This document shows, piece after piece, positions 28,384-41,089 of a stretch of DNA of 64,000 bases (the first letter of the stretch is position 1; every line of letters begins with the position of its first letter). Below the pieces are notes generated by a model, which was given only the letters and a program-made list of their open reading frames with translations, did not search any database and was not told where the DNA came from. A program made the position numbers and the translations under genes. The stretch lies in contig NC_081146.1 of assembly GCF_958295425.1 (NCBI RefSeq), positions 13,190,985 through 13,254,984 on the forward strand. Direction: 5' to 3'. Origin of the DNA: Solea solea. Lineage: Eukaryota > Chordata > Actinopteri > Pleuronectiformes > Soleidae.

Positions 28384-28483
28384 TAACACATGTGTCCAAT
28401 ATAGTCTGTTGGAAAACAGCATGGCAGGGGAAATGTGAGTGAGAAATTAGTGGAAAAAAAAAACAAAACAAAAATGAGTGCCT

Positions 28484-28590
28484 GCCATGGAACAAACCAG
28501 TGACCCAAGTAACCTGGGTTCCTCCCAGCAGATTATCATGGGCATTGTGCGATTAAGGCAAGCCTCATTAGCATAATGATATCCCATCCT
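28484..28590. promoter_or_regulatory. Candidate conserved noncoding element
   Basis: Unique block ending in GCCTCATTAGCATAATGATA with GTGCGATTAAGGC before it. It also holds a small inverted repeat, CCCAAG-TAACCTGGG, near 28504-28519. Confidence 0.35.
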
Positions 28591-28654
28591 CCCCTTTCTC
28601 TCCCTTCATCCCACCATCCATCCCTCTCTCCCTCCGTCCTTCCCTGGGCCTTGT

Positions 28655-28775
28655 GTTGTTAGCGACCATGCTCCCAGTGCTCCTCAAGTACTTTAAGCTT
28701 GTTAATAATTATTATTGGTGTGCAGTGAAGTGGGGGAAAGGAATAATTACCTCACCTGAGCCAAACCAAATTAAC
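28655..28775. promoter_or_regulatory. Candidate conserved noncoding element
   Basis: Unique block with AAGTACTTTAAGCTTGTTAA, TAATTATTATTGG, GGAATAATTACCTCACCTGA (CACCTG E-box) and CCAAATTAACCC. It is separated from the previous candidate by a short pyrimidine-rich stretch. Confidence 0.38.
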
Positions 28776-29474
28776 CCCTTTTCATTTTTTTTCCCCCCTT
28801 TTTACTGTTGTCAGATACCCATTCCGTGTCCCCGCCCACCCGCTCGCACAAATGCACACACCCAGACACAGAATTCACCAGGGATCTATTAGGGTTGTCT
28901 GTTATTAAGTGCTGAAATAATAAATGCTTACACACACCATTTGCTATTAAGTAACAGAAGTGCCCGTTGAGATGAAAGCGAAAGGATGCAGGAACTATAC
29001 GCTGAGTAAAACTCATGGTAGCAGCTCATAAATGAGCATGTAGATAGAATGTGTCCCGTTAAAAAAGACTTCCAGTCTCAGGACTGACAGGAAAATGCTA
29101 ACACTTATTATGTATAACGACGCAAGCTGACATAGCCTGATGGACTCCAGATGCGATGGCTGTATATTTCATGTATGGCTCATCTTTGCGCATCAGTGTG
29201 CAGACATACTGTATGTGGTGCTGTTAAAAAAAACTGAAAAATGAATGCAAGGGTAAGATGAATCTCTTGATTAAATGAGTACCACTTTTAATGGGTATAT
29301 TGGTTTGTGAAGATGTAAAGATTAATTGAGCAATCATTTTAACATTCAATAAAATTAAAAGGCCACTTGTGCTGCTATTACTGAGAGGGAACAACTCTTA
29401 TGAACGGCCACTGCCTCTTAGCTGCCATTCCATTAAGAAACTTTCCATGTCCTGTCAGAATGCTGAGGCTTTGA

Positions 29475-29706
29475 ATGGCTGTGCATCAGTTGTACGACCT
29501 GAAGGGTTGTGGGTTCGATCCCACCCTCTGCTAGTCTACATGCTGTTGTTTCCCTGGGCCAAAAACGTTACCCCTGACATCTATGTCGACAGCATGTACC
29601 CATGTATGATAGATGTGTGTTAGGGAAAATGTAGATAATGGGTGTAAAAGCATTTTGATTTGGCACTGAGACTAGACAGATGCCATATAAATGCAGACCA
29701 GTAATC
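29475..29706 (+). mobile_element. Decayed tRNA-derived SINE, near full length
   Basis: The tRNA-related head ends in an intact B box GGTTCGATCCC at 29512-29522. The body follows the usual teleost order: CTAGTCTACATGCTG, TGTTTCCCTGGGCCAAAAAC, GGGTGTAAAAGCATTTTGA, GACTAGACAGATGCCATATA and AATGCAGACCAG. Many substitutions relative to the usual consensus show it is old. Confidence 0.8.
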
Positions 29707-31149
29707 ATTATGTAATCTAACATAACTGAATAACTTTTCTGGAAGGCTGTTGTATGTTCAATGGGAATAAACCTGTTGTTTATATTCAAATTGTTCAACC
29801 CCTGTCCAATCACTTACAGTACATAAACACGTTTCACAAACACAAGTAAGCAGAGATATGTGGTTCTCCTCAGACAGTACGTGCTACTTAATGAGACACT
29901 TGCCGAGTGACGAGCAGCAACAAGTGGATGTCTACAAGTTTCTTGGTGAACGTTTTGAATCCCTGCAATATTTTGTCCATCATAAATCTAATATCGCCCT
30001 CTCAGCAGCGGGTAGACCAAAGACATATGTCTGTAACACAATAACCTGATGCTCCAATAGAGATGAATTAGGAGCCATAAGAAATGAAATATGTTTAAAT
30101 AGCTAGGGAAGAGAACTGATATTTTCCACATTTCACTGTGCATATATCAAAATGACACAATCTTAAATGGGAGGAAACAGAAGCGAGCACTCGGTACGTT
30201 TTTCTCATTTGAGTCAGCTAAGAAGTGAAGGGATGTAATATAAGGATAGCTTAACTGTATTAAGAATCGGATAAAACCCAGATGTTGCTCCTTTTTTTTT
30301 TTGGGATAACCTTGATTTTTCTTGGCAATCTATGATGTTAAAACTGTATAAAGATAAAATAAGGAAACACAAAAAGTGCAGTTTACAATCAGTTTATATC
30401 TAATTCCATTACTGACGTGTAGGTATTGAATTGAACACGAACAACTTTTAATTTCTTGGATTAATGTGTTATGTGATGCTTGACTTGTGTGTGTGTGTGT
30501 GTGTGTGTGTTCCCATGTGAGGTCATAGGGTTTGTCATTCTGCACTATACAAATCTGACCCATTGGTGGCATGCAAATATTAATAAGCGTAAACAGCATT
30601 AAAGCTGTCATGTGGAACTTCTTTTGCGCCCTGTGAACTTTTGAGTAATTCCAAAAACACTGCCAGCATCTGACCTTTTGCCTCTTTCTCTCCCCCCTGC
30701 CCTTCCTCACTCTTTCTAACATACACACACATGGAGAGAGACAAAAAGAGAGGTCCACCTTCTCTTGTAAGACCATGCAGGATTTTTGTTCTTCAGTACT
30801 TCAGTGAGGCATTTGTCTTTTAACATAATGTGTAATCATCGAGACTGTATCCAGGACACTTGGAGCTGCATGGTGCAGGAACAGGCCAGACGTGAGGGGT
30901 TCCGTGTTCACCATAGACATAAGGATGTGTAAAACATTAAACAGAGGTTGCTACTGTATATAGCGGTTGCTATTTGCTCCCAATACCTATCTGCTTATGA
31001 ATAATCCAAACAGTTCAATGGATAAGTGCACATTAAGGTGGGTCTGAAAAGCAGCCAGACACACAGGGCAGAGCTAGAAGAAAATTCATATGTGCTCAGC
31101 AAAAAAGGGCTGCTTGTTTACCAAACATGAGCTATTAAAGAGTTTTCAA

Positions 31150-31370
31150 ACCAGAACCCCCCCCCGGGAGCCCCCATCTCTGCTCAACTTTGCAAGACAA
31201 AACATCAGCCCCTGAAATAATCTCCTCTAACCACCTATAAGTACATTAAACATGGGTGTCTCCACTGCCCATCAATGACAGCATTCATGGGAGGGGTGCG
31301 TAATGAAAGACTTGGAGTACAGAGGGATAAAGCTACAAGCAGAGCCATCATCACTCAGGTGTGTGGTTGA
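31150..31370. promoter_or_regulatory. Candidate conserved noncoding element
   Basis: Unique block with AGCCCCTGAAATAATCTCCT, CCCATCAATGACAGCATTCA (TGACAG) and GTGCGTAATGAAAG. Confidence 0.3.
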
Positions 31371-31934
31371 GATGGAGGATCAAAGGCAGCCTCTGCCACT
31401 GGCATGCCTCTGCAGTGCTGCCGGCCCTGCTGCCAAGAAGAAAAAAAATCACTAGGTTTATGTCAGGCAGGATAAAGTAAGGATTAAGGATAAACAAATG
31501 CTTGAACACACAACATCATTTACACAAGAAACAACAAGCTGGATATGTGGGAGGCCCCGTGTATTTCAATTTAAATGCTCAGTCAGAAAGGAGATGCGGT
31601 GGAAAGAGTCTGAAGAGATGCAGACAGTGCAGTCAAAGAGCACTCTTCAACTTGGATTCATAAAAAAGCCTGCGGTGATGTGAGGGAATGAGCAAGGTAC
31701 GGTGTTGACACACTTTCCTGGTGTGGCAGCCAGTGTTTAATGATAGCAACCTCAAATAAATGCCATGTCGTCATGATGAAGACATTTCAGATCCTTTTCT
31801 GTTCAGACACCTTCGGTGAGTGTGCTTGGTGGTCCGTGATGGAAGTCTGAAGTGAGTGAAATGTAGTTCTTTGGGTGTCAGAAAAAAAAAACAGCGTGGT
31901 TGCTCTTTGTCATTTGTTCCTGTGTTGTTGGAAA

Positions 31935-31973
<39 letters not shown>

Positions 31974-32154
31974 GTGTTTATTAGGAAATGACGCCCATAC
32001 ATGCAGTCATGTCCCCGTCCCCCCCCTCAGCCAATCAACCACACTTCAGACTCATTCCAATTTCTCTTACCATCTCTTCATCCAAGCAGTAGCATGATGT
32101 TTCACAGGCACAAGCCCATGTTTTGTTTTGTTTTCTCCCCTCTTTGTTTTTAAT

Positions 32155-32330
32155 TGCTACCGTGGAGGTCAATTAATTTCACTACCCCCTCTCTCTATCT
32201 GCAGCCCACACAGCTGGGGCACTGTGTGTTTGTTAGCCCATCTCCTTCCAAGCCCTAATGCCACATCACTTCAAATGGATTAATCGAGCCACTTTGTTGT
32301 TTAATCTCGCCTCGGCAGGACTTGTGGGAG
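32155..32330. promoter_or_regulatory. Candidate conserved noncoding element
   Basis: Unique block with GGTCAATTAATTTCACTACC, ATGCCACATCACTTCAAATG and GGATTAATCGAGCC. It stops at the G-rich tract that starts near 32350. Confidence 0.38.
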
Positions 32331-33318
32331 GGTGGGTGGTTTTCTCGTGCATGTGAGGGGAGTGGGAGTGTGGGGGGGGGGGGGTGGGGGGGTGCTCGGA
32401 GATGCACGGGCTTGTCTGTCTTTGTCGCAGACAGACAAATGGATGCATAGGCAGAGGGATGGAGGGACAGAAGGACCCCAATGATAGGCAGAGAGAGGGA
32501 TTGGGAAAGACAAGCTGCCAAAGCAGACAAGTCGGCGGTGAGTGACAGACACAATGAGAGAGGCGAGAGAAATGTCGGAAAATGTGTCACCAAATTTCTG
32601 TTGAGAAGGAAATGTTTTAATATGGACATGAATCTGACCTAAGGCTGTATATGGGATTTTTTTTTTCATACCATATTTCATAGGTCCATTATTATTATTA
32701 TTATTATTATTATTTTTGTTTTTTTTGCATCAACAGTTTGCCAGGGGATGAGGAGCATTCTGTGTTTTGTGATAAGTTGGTGACTTATTCGGAGTTAATG
32801 AGCCACAGATGTTTACCGCTCTTACAAATCATCATAAACAAATCATCACACGTACACGAAACACAAAGGCCTGCTTGTGGAAGCACAGACATTCACTCAG
32901 GCCTAAGGACGCATAGTACACCAACAATCACACACCTGCAGACAAACATGTGCACACGATACCAAACACCGCCTCTCCAGACACGTGCACGTACACACGT
33001 GCACTCTCTCCGGCACAATTAAATGTCCCGTTTGATGTTTTGATGCTTTCATGTTCTGACGACAGTTTTATCGAGGAGGGGGGGGGGCGGGGGGCAGCAT
33101 GGTTCAAACCTCCTGGCTATGAACTTATGGATGTGCAAAAAAAAAAAAATGGACAAGGTGCAACCACACAAACACATGCACGCTCAGACGTACACACACA
33201 TACACTCAGACATATGTACTCACACAACCTCCCAGCTACTAGCAGTGCTTTTCTCTCTTCTGATCTGCTGAGTCAGCTCAAGCCCCTTAAGACTCCTTTC
33301 CTCTCCGTTACTAAATAT

Positions 33319-33354
33319 CAGAGAGAGAGAGAGAGAGGGGGGGGGGGGGGGGGG
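33319..33354. repeat. (GA)n followed by a G homopolymer
   Basis: About nine GA units run straight into sixteen or so G. The all-purine strand could form a triplex or quadruplex. Confidence 0.9.
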
Positions 33355-34225
33355 ATGCACAGTGGAAGAGTATGGTGGGAGAGAGGGAGGGTTCAGGAGC
33401 AAAGATATCATCTGAGGCCAATTCATAAAGCTCCGTTGTGACACAAGTGAGAAATGAGGGGTAGGCATGCAGTGACCTGACGTTGGATTCACCGGGTGTT
33501 TTAAAGCCTAATTTCTTGTCTGTGCTTTTTTACACATCAGGACCTACATTTACAGAGCTTTTTTTTTTGTTTTTTTTTGTTAACGTATCATGATTGCTGT
33601 CAGTTGTTGCGTTAAAAAATAAATAAAATAATGGTATTATTTAGAAGTTGCCTTGTAAACATCCCAGCTAGATCTAAATGTGTGGCACTGTTGTACCACT
33701 GTACATTGTACTTTAATGGTATTTAAAGTGGATGGATCATATTTTAAACTGAAGCAAAGATTAGTGACTTGGTCTTGTTTGAGATTGATAAAAAAACACA
33801 GTTTTATACAAGAGCAAGGCAGTAGAAGTAGAGGCAGTTAAGAAGAATAGACTGGGTGGATTCTAAATTAACCGTGAGTACACAGTTCTTTCGATTGTAC
33901 ATGGATGTGTGTTCGGCGTGCGCGTCTGTGTGGAAATGTGTGCTAGACAAAGGAACACAGATGGTGTGTGTGGTTTCCTCGGCTATTGCAAGGCTCTGGG
34001 TGAAGCAGTGAATAAACGGTTTTCAGTTAGCCCTAAGTGGGAAGTTCCTTTACTGATAAGGGGAGCTATGAGCTGACAGAGAGGCCAGGTGAGCGAGAAT
34101 TGAGTCGGAGACGACACAGTTGGTTTCCACCGAGCTGTAATACAAATGCTGCTATTACAAGAAACAAACCCACAGACATCCAAAATCAGGTCAGAAAGGC
34201 ATTTTGAGATGCAGATAAGAATGGA

Positions 34226-34545
34226 GGGCCACACGGTTGGTGTAGTGGTTTGCACTCTTGCCTTTGCAGCAAGAAGACCCGGGTTTGCGACCCGGTCAGA
34301 ACAAAGGTCTTTCTGCATGGAGTCTGCATGTTCTCCCTGCGTATGCTCGGGATTTCTCCGGGTTCCTCCCACAGTCCCAAAAATCATGCAAATTTGGGGA
34401 TTAGGCAAATTAGACACTCTAAATTGACTGTAGGTGAGAGTGGATGGTTGTTTGTCTCTATGTGGCCTTGTGACCTGGTGTACCCCACCATCGCCCCCCC
34501 CAACGACCCTCATGTGGAGGTTAAAATGGTGGAAGATGGATGGAT
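34226..34545 (+). mobile_element. tRNA-derived SINE, full-length-like
   Basis: It begins GGGCCACACGGTTGG with an A box TGGTGTAGTGG at 34238-34248 and a degenerate B box at 34282-34293. The body contains TGCATGGAGTCTGCATGTTC, TTCTCCGGGTTCCTCCCACA and AATTGACTGTAGGTG, and it ends in GGTGGAAGATGGATGGAT. These blocks are typical of an abundant teleost SINE. Minus-strand open frames across it are artefacts. Confidence 0.85.
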
Positions 34546-34779
34546 ATCAATGGAAACAGTTAATTTTTATTTTTCTTACTGAATGAGAGACATAAGTAAA
34601 ATAAACATCAATGAGGAATCCTCATTGGATGGGATTCTAAAATGATTCAATTTTTCCCCCCTTCTTGTGTCAGCTTGTGTAATTGTAGCTATAAAAAAAA
34701 AAAAAAAACGCATGAAAAATTGAAGAAAAAAAAGAAAGTAGAAGAAATCAATTAAAATGGAAAAGGAAAGTGAAGCTTA

Positions 34780-35240
34780 ATTTCCCCTGCTCATGGATAA
34801 TCCTTTACTACACAAAAATCATGCCTTAAATCACTAAATAGCTCCCCATAAAGCACCGTAACTTTCTAATCTGTTTATAATTAGCATTCCAATGATTCTA
34901 CACATTAATGTCCGACCTTCAAGAACTCTGACCCGGCTCTAATTAGTGCTAATATCCGATCATTGCCATATATGAAACTAGCCATGACCAAACAAATGGA
35001 CCTCAGGTACAGCTAATTTCTGGAGCAATTATCTTTTCATGTTGAGAGATTTAGCTGATTATCTGCACAATTTCACACAGTTTTTTCCCCTCAGTGTGAT
35101 ACTAAATGACATTACATTATAATTTCTTTTTAAAATCACTTTTCAAAGCCCGGCTCCATGCAAAGCCTGTTCACATGATCCTCTTCTTAATGTCTAGTCA
35201 TGTGGAAATGCACTAAATGCCTGTGAACTCAACTGCACAT
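34780..35240. promoter_or_regulatory. Candidate conserved noncoding element, strongest in the desert by texture
   Basis: About 460 bases without simple repeats, very dense in homeodomain cores: GTTTATAATTAGCATTCC, GGCTCTAATTAGTGCTAATA, GTACAGCTAATTTCTGG and GCTGATTATCTGC. It starts about 235 bases right of the SINE that ends at 34545. It resembles deeply conserved developmental enhancers, but conservation must be tested by alignment. Confidence 0.5.
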
Positions 35241-36183
35241 AACAATGTGATGCCCGAGTGTTTAACCACCATGAGCATATTAGATACTCTATATGGACGG
35301 ATGTGAGAAGTGATAATGTTTCCTTTGTATTTTCAAGCATTTATTAGGCATTAGGCTGATATTTTTTTTATTTATATATTTCCAAAAATGATTATCATTA
35401 TTGTTATTATTTTTAGAAAGAGTATTTTAAGAAAGATTTAATAACACAAATGAGCATGGCTTGGCATTTCAGTCATAACATATCTGTACGTGTGCAAGCA
35501 ATGATGCTGATGAAAGGTTCCGTGGTATAGTTTACATTCAAGTGTAAAAGGTGGCTGAAGATTATAATTACACCCAATGTACATAAAGACATTATAGACA
35601 TCCTGAGGGCAGAGGACTGCAAATAATGATTATACGGTATAAATTGACAGGGGGAAATTACTATATATAGCATATAGGAAGCTGCCTGTGTGGTCCAGAG
35701 ACACTTAGTCTAACACAGTGACAAAAACCAAAACCACAGTTTGTGGACATATGATAAACAGTTGTTATGTGCAGGTGTAAATAGCCGTTGCGCTCGAATT
35801 AGAGCACATGACTGGGAAAATTTGGAGAAGCTGTCTGGTTGAAAAAAGTGCTTATCACTGATAATATGGACAACAAGGGTTTCCCCCACCCTTCAGCTTC
35901 ACCCTCTGCTGTGTGCTTCTTAATGTTAACACGTTTGCATGATGGTGGCAGTGTGCTATCTCACTATATATAAACTATCCCCTTATATCATAGTTTTTCA
36001 ATAGTTGAACAATGATTACACTTCGATTTACATATGCATTTGATTGCTCATCTTCTCAATCCTGCACAACTCTGGCTTGATCAAATGAACCGATTTTTCT
36101 AAGGTGGGTCTTGGATAGAAAATAAACATGATTGGATTCATGACATCAAGCTTTAGTTTCGGGAAAATATGTTGTTTTGTGTG

Positions 36184-36420
36184 TGTCCCAGGTATTACTC
36201 ATGTTGTAGGGACATAAATCTGTTTACACAGTCACATTATAGGGACTTGTCCTCCTTATGGGGACAAAAAGCAAGTCCCCATTATGTAAATGATTCTATT
36301 TTAAGGTGAAGACTTGTTGTATGGTGTGGATGAGGTCATGTTAAGGTCAGGGTTAGAGTTAGGCCAGCACTAGTTATGGTTAAGGTTAGAGTAAGTCTCC
36401 AGCAAATTAATGTGTGTATT
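36184..36420 (+). mobile_element. Dispersed teleost repeat with GGGTTAG-like core
   Basis: The blocks GTCCCAGGTATTACTCATGT, GGGACATAAATCTG, GGGGACAAAAAGCAAGTCCC and a decayed TTAAGGTCAGGGTTAGAGTT run, then GTTAAGGTTAGAGTAAGTCT, are the recognisable order of a common fish repeat. No protein is encoded. I do not name the family. Confidence 0.7.
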
Positions 36421-36929
36421 TGTGTGTGAAATCTACCCATTAACACAATATGAAATTGAAACATAAATTCCTAATGCATATTTCAACTTAACACCTTTCA
36501 TGATCGTAAAGGAGCAGTTAGAAAAAAAACTGTTGTTATTATCTGCCTGCATCTTGCCTGAACACGAGGAATCATAGATGGTCTGTCATTTCCAGTTACC
36601 TACACATAAAACTAAAATGACAATCAATCCATTTTTTATCTAAAACAAATAAATATAAACATCCAGTTTCAAATTTCAAGTTCATATTGTCTCATTTGTC
36701 TCTCTTCATGATTTTTTTATTAAAATTTTTAATTCTTAATTATTTACACGTGTATGAATTTTTAATTTGGTGTTAGAATGAAAGAAAAAAAAATCCTACA
36801 CCCTAATAAAGCCCTTCACTTAGCTTTTAGATCGGTTTACATACATTTATATACATTGAAAATGCAAGGGGGCTGGGGATTGCACCTTACGAAGAGATCA
36901 TTTAAAAAAAAAAAAAAAGCATCCTCATA

Positions 36930-37060
36930 AATTGTCATCCCATCCTCCACTCATCCAAAAGTGTATTTTTCTGATGCATGAGAGGCCATATTCAAATGAA
37001 GGAGGGGAAGACCTTTCACACGCATGTTGAGCTATAATGGGGAAAGCTTAGCATAACTTC
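36930..37060. promoter_or_regulatory. Candidate conserved noncoding element
   Basis: Short unique block with CTCATAAATTGTCATCCCAT and CTGATGCATGAGAGGCCATA, after an A run. Confidence 0.28.
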
Positions 37061-37369
37061 TGTCTGATTTCCAATGCAAATATTAGCAGTCAAGTTCAGT
37101 GTGTGGTGGCAGATTATAGTTTATCCCTCTCACACACCACAGAGTTCTTTTACGGTCTGGAAACATTTTTGCTTATCAGTGCAATGCAACGATCAACTCC
37201 CCTCACATCCTTTCAGTCCCTTGCATTTCAAGAAGAGGGTCTGGGGGGGGGGACACATGGAAGAGGGGTGGGGGGGGAATCAGAGAGAAAAAAATATCAA
37301 CATGCAAATGTAGTCGGATGCAACCAAAACTTCCGCCACCAATGATTCTTTTTTTTTTTTCATTTTTCT

Positions 37370-37600
37370 TGTCTTAATTCTTAGCCCTTAAATCCTTAAA
37401 TTAAACATCTTAATTGCTGTAAGCCTCACTATCAAATATGGAATTACAAAGACCTCAGAGGAGTCAACCAGCAACCCCCTCACCACTCACCCCCCCATGC
37501 ACCCCCCGCTTCCCCAAACTCCCCTCTCCAATCCTAATAACATATCACATGCCACCATTGTTTATGTAATTACAATGTGTGAGGTGCTGCATCAACAGCC
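37370..37600. promoter_or_regulatory. Candidate conserved noncoding element
   Basis: Two AT-rich unique parts, TTAAACATCTTAATTGCTGT at the left and TGTTTATGTAATTACAATGT at the right, split by a C-rich stretch at 37470-37530. GTAATTAC is a palindromic homeodomain site. Confidence 0.35.
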
Positions 37601-37856
37601 CTCCTATCGCCCCCATGCTTGTGTGTGTGTGTGTAATAGCATAAAGGCAGCATGACTGATGAGTTCTTGTATCAAACAATAGATGAAGAACAGTGCAGAT
37701 AATTCTATTAGCCAGTAAAGTTTTTTAATCGTGTGGCCCGGAGATATGCAGAAAACATTTACGTTCCATTTATGTGTGTGTGTGTTTTCATTGAGAGAGT
37801 GACCCATTTTTCTGTGTTTCTCCTATCACCTCATTGTTTATTTTTTAGAATATTTT

Positions 37857-37912
37857 ATCATCCATCCATCCATCTTCTACCGCTTTAGGTCAGGACGATA
37901 TCCCTCATGTTG
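37857..37912 (-). mobile_element. Truncated tail of the same SINE family
   Basis: ATCCATCCATCCATCTTCTA followed by CCGCTTTAGGTCAGGACG is the characteristic 3' tail of this SINE read in reverse. Only about 55 bases are recognisable. Confidence 0.65.
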
Positions 37913-40041
37913 TTTTATACAAAGATCGCACATGTGAGAAACGTCAACGTATTTAGCTTATTATATTTAGCTAACACACACAAAAACAATGGAATGCAAC
38001 TGTTATAATTTAGATAAATGATTAACATGCTGATTATTTAGAAAATCATCATCGTTTATCTATTATTTGGGCCATGTTTTAAAAATATCTGTCATGCACA
38101 TTGCAAGTTCCAAAGCTCATAGCTGACTTCAGACCCCGTGTATTTGTCTAATCAGTGGTCATTTTTATAGTGTAAAATAACCATTAGGTGATCAAATTAT
38201 CTTTTTTTTTGTAATCACATTTATTTATTTTATTTCATATCAACTTTAAATCAACTTGCACACTGTAACTTTTTATACATACAGATGCATTTCAATGTCA
38301 ATGATGTTTACCTTATTTCTTCACCATCAAAGCTAAGGCAGTGTCCGGTATTGATGCAGTGTGATGTTCTTGATTCGCACATTTTACGTATAATCGTTAG
38401 CCACACAACTCGGGCATCACTGGAGGCTGGAGCCAACGGCTCGGGATCATGAATGTTGAAATGTCTTTAAAGACATGGGCACCTTGCAGTTCCATGTCGT
38501 TTTATAAGAGCTAACAATATGGACAACACTGACACTCAAGCTTCTTGCTCTGCCTCAATTGCCAACTCAATCCAAACCAACTTTCTACCATTTTTCAATA
38601 TAGTTACATGTACATTTTTGAAAATGAGCAGCTTCACAGAGCTGCAGTTTGGTAGCAAGGGCACTTTAGTCAAGAGGTAGATTAGACAAGCACCAAACAA
38701 CCAATTCTAATTAAGCACCAACCTTTCAAACACCCTAGAAAACTATAATGTGTTGCATAGGTGTGCAGTACCGCTTTAATAAAAAGTAATAATAGGCTAT
38801 GGCATAAAGGATGGAAAAATTGTTTATTTTTTTTCAAAGATGTTACATCTACAATGTTAGACTGTGACGCACAGAACGCAACAGAGGTTTATAAACTCAC
38901 AGACCAGTGCAGCCAATTTGAAGTTGCTTCAGACGAGGCCAGGGCCCAAGGGAGGAGAGGAAACAATAAATAATTTGCAGAGTAAGAGGCAAAGTGTTGC
39001 CCAGTACAAAATGCATTGTGTTCTCTTAAAGTCTTGACAATTTATTTTCCCAATGAATTATAAATGTGAGTTTATGCTGCGAGCATGCTTTGCCCAGTGA
39101 GGGGAAGATAATCTTCAATCTTTGTAAGCACTTCAACAATGGTGTGCATGACAAACACTGGAAGAGATTTGGTGCCGGATGGAGACGTGGACGGCTTCTT
39201 GTATTGTAACAGCCGCTTTTTGGAAAATAACACTACCAAATGCACTTGTCCTTCGCCAATGTTTACTCATTGTTCACGTGTGATGTGTAATATACTGTAA
39301 TGCAGAAGCATTTGTTTCCGTGTAAAATCCATTAAATCAATTGGCCCCCATTACAATAAAATGTAGCAGATTTTAATATATTTATATGATTCATTTGGGT
39401 TAGGGTCAAAGCTTTCTTTCACTGCTTGTTATCTAAGTCAACCCAAACACCAAGTTGAACAGCTGCAGGAGTAATCATCTTTCTTTTTTTTAAGAAGCTG
39501 TGGCAATTATGAATGCAGATTAAGTGAGTGAACCTGAGGAGTAGCTTTTGTGTTTAAAGTTTTCAACTGTGAGATTAAAAATTTCCAGTTGGATATATCA
39601 TTGAGAACCTTTCCTTCAGAAGCATACAAACCAAATCCAGTCACGCAGAGTCATTTTCAGCTTTACACTTTCCCCTATTCTTGTTTTCCAAAACATTAGT
39701 CTTGCAAACTCTAATGCATGCAAATGCAATGACTCAAGAACTCTCCTGTCTCCTCTCTCTCTGCAGGAGAAGGCTTTTGAGTAAATCATATGGTCAGGCT
39801 TGTGCAAAGCCGGAAAATAATGGGATCGTATTCCATTCTCTTCCGCCTATCAAAGTTTCATACAGAAGCAAAAAGCTTCGAGTTTCAATACCCAAGAAGC
39901 TGTAAAGTCTCTGACAAATTGCCATCCCCTGACAGCTACATAATGTATGGCTTTCAGTTTCTAGTTGCTGAAACGCCTTTACATAGCCTATGATAGGTAC
40001 TGCCAGCAATATAAGACTGGCAAGGGTTTACATTCACACAA

Positions 40042-40363
40042 ATTCATTCATTGTCCACCGCTCTATCCTCCTCATGATCACGGGTCGCTGGAGCCAATCC
40101 CAGCTGACACAGGGCGAAAGGCGGGGCGCACCCTGGACAGGTCGCCAGGCCATCACAGGGCAAACATACACAGACGAACAACCACACACTCTCACATTCA
40201 CATCTACGGCTAATTTAGTGTCCAATTAACCTCTGCGTGTATTGTTTGGAAAACCCAAGCACACATGAGGAGAATATGCAAACTCCCTGGAGAAAGCACC
40301 CCCCCCCCCCCTCCCCTTTAGCTGCAAGGCTACAGTTCTAGCCACTACTCCGCCATGTGGCCC
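40042..40363 (-). mobile_element. tRNA-derived SINE, same family as the copy at 34226, inverted
   Basis: Read on the minus strand it starts GGGCCACATGGCGGAGTAGT and ends with the CATTCATTCA-like tail. In + orientation the blocks CTGGAGCCAATCCCAGCTGA, CACCCTGGACAGGTCGCCAG and CCATCACAGGGCAAACA are hallmarks of this teleost family. A C run at 40301-40313 has grown inside it. Confidence 0.85.
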
Positions 40364-41089
40364 AAAGGTTTACAATGTATGAAAAATAGTCAAGCACTGG
40401 AGTATTGATGGCCTTGGTGTGTGTGTGTTTGCATGTGTTTGAATATAAAAAATCCCTCATGTAAATTCAGAATTGTGTCATCAGAGATTCAAAACATTGC
40501 AGCTTATAGTTTCCAGGAAGCGCAAACATTGTTTGTCTCTTGTCAAAAAGCCCCTTCTTGACTGGGATTTCCAAATGTTTACAATTCTGTCTTGATATCG
40601 CTGTCGACAATACAACCGTTTGGCTTCACCGTTGGCAGTCAAATTCAGCAGAGACGCTTCTTTCTGACTGATAAATAGCCCGACAGCATACGACTCCAGC
40701 TTCACCAGAAATGACGACTCCTTCCAAAACCAACTTGTCTTATCGCTCTTCTTCTTTTTTCTTTTTTTTTTTGTGTGTGTCTGAAGTGTGTTCTCAAGGA
40801 CATCTGGAGAGCAGTGCCGACCGTAGAATACGCCACGGTGTCTTTTTGCATGGCCGCACTCTTCGACAGCTGTGTTGCATATGGCACTGAAGAGAAATCA
40901 TACGGAAAACATAAAATGCCTGGCGCCGTAATTACATTGTAAAAATGTCCCTATATACACACACGCGCAGTGACAGAATAGCTGTGAGGTAGTGCACTTC
41001 ATAAAGCACACTCACACACAGGCACGCTAACCCCCCAGATCACACATTAGGTGAGACATCTAATTTAAATCTCTATAAAACTTAGTATA

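Larger units (their letters stand above)
28251..36180. other. Gene desert, block D: no coding gene seen
   Basis: It starts with an AT/GT array (separate entry). It includes a SINE at 29475-29706, (GT)n at 30488-30511, (AT)n at 31939-31968, (ATT)n at 32688-32714, G-rich tracts at 32357-32393, 33078-33096 and 33338-33354, and a SINE at 34226-34545. Candidate elements at 28484-28590, 28655-28775, 31150-31370, 32155-32330 and 34780-35240 are listed separately. Confidence 0.8.

Noticed and set aside
28220..28495. Open frames with long Ile-Tyr repeats on both strands
   Set aside because: Direct translation of the AT/GT microsatellite.
29475..29550. tRNA gene suggested by the B box GGTTCGATCCC
   Set aside because: There is no complete cloverleaf or A box, and the following blocks are those of a SINE body.
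32950..33441. 163-codon open frame on the + strand
   Set aside because: The translation is built from CA, GA and G runs (His-Thr, Glu-Arg, Gly tracts), as expected from microsatellites.
33983..34513. 176-codon open frame on the - strand
   Set aside because: Most of it lies antisense to the SINE at 34226-34545; the frame is a by-product of that repeat.
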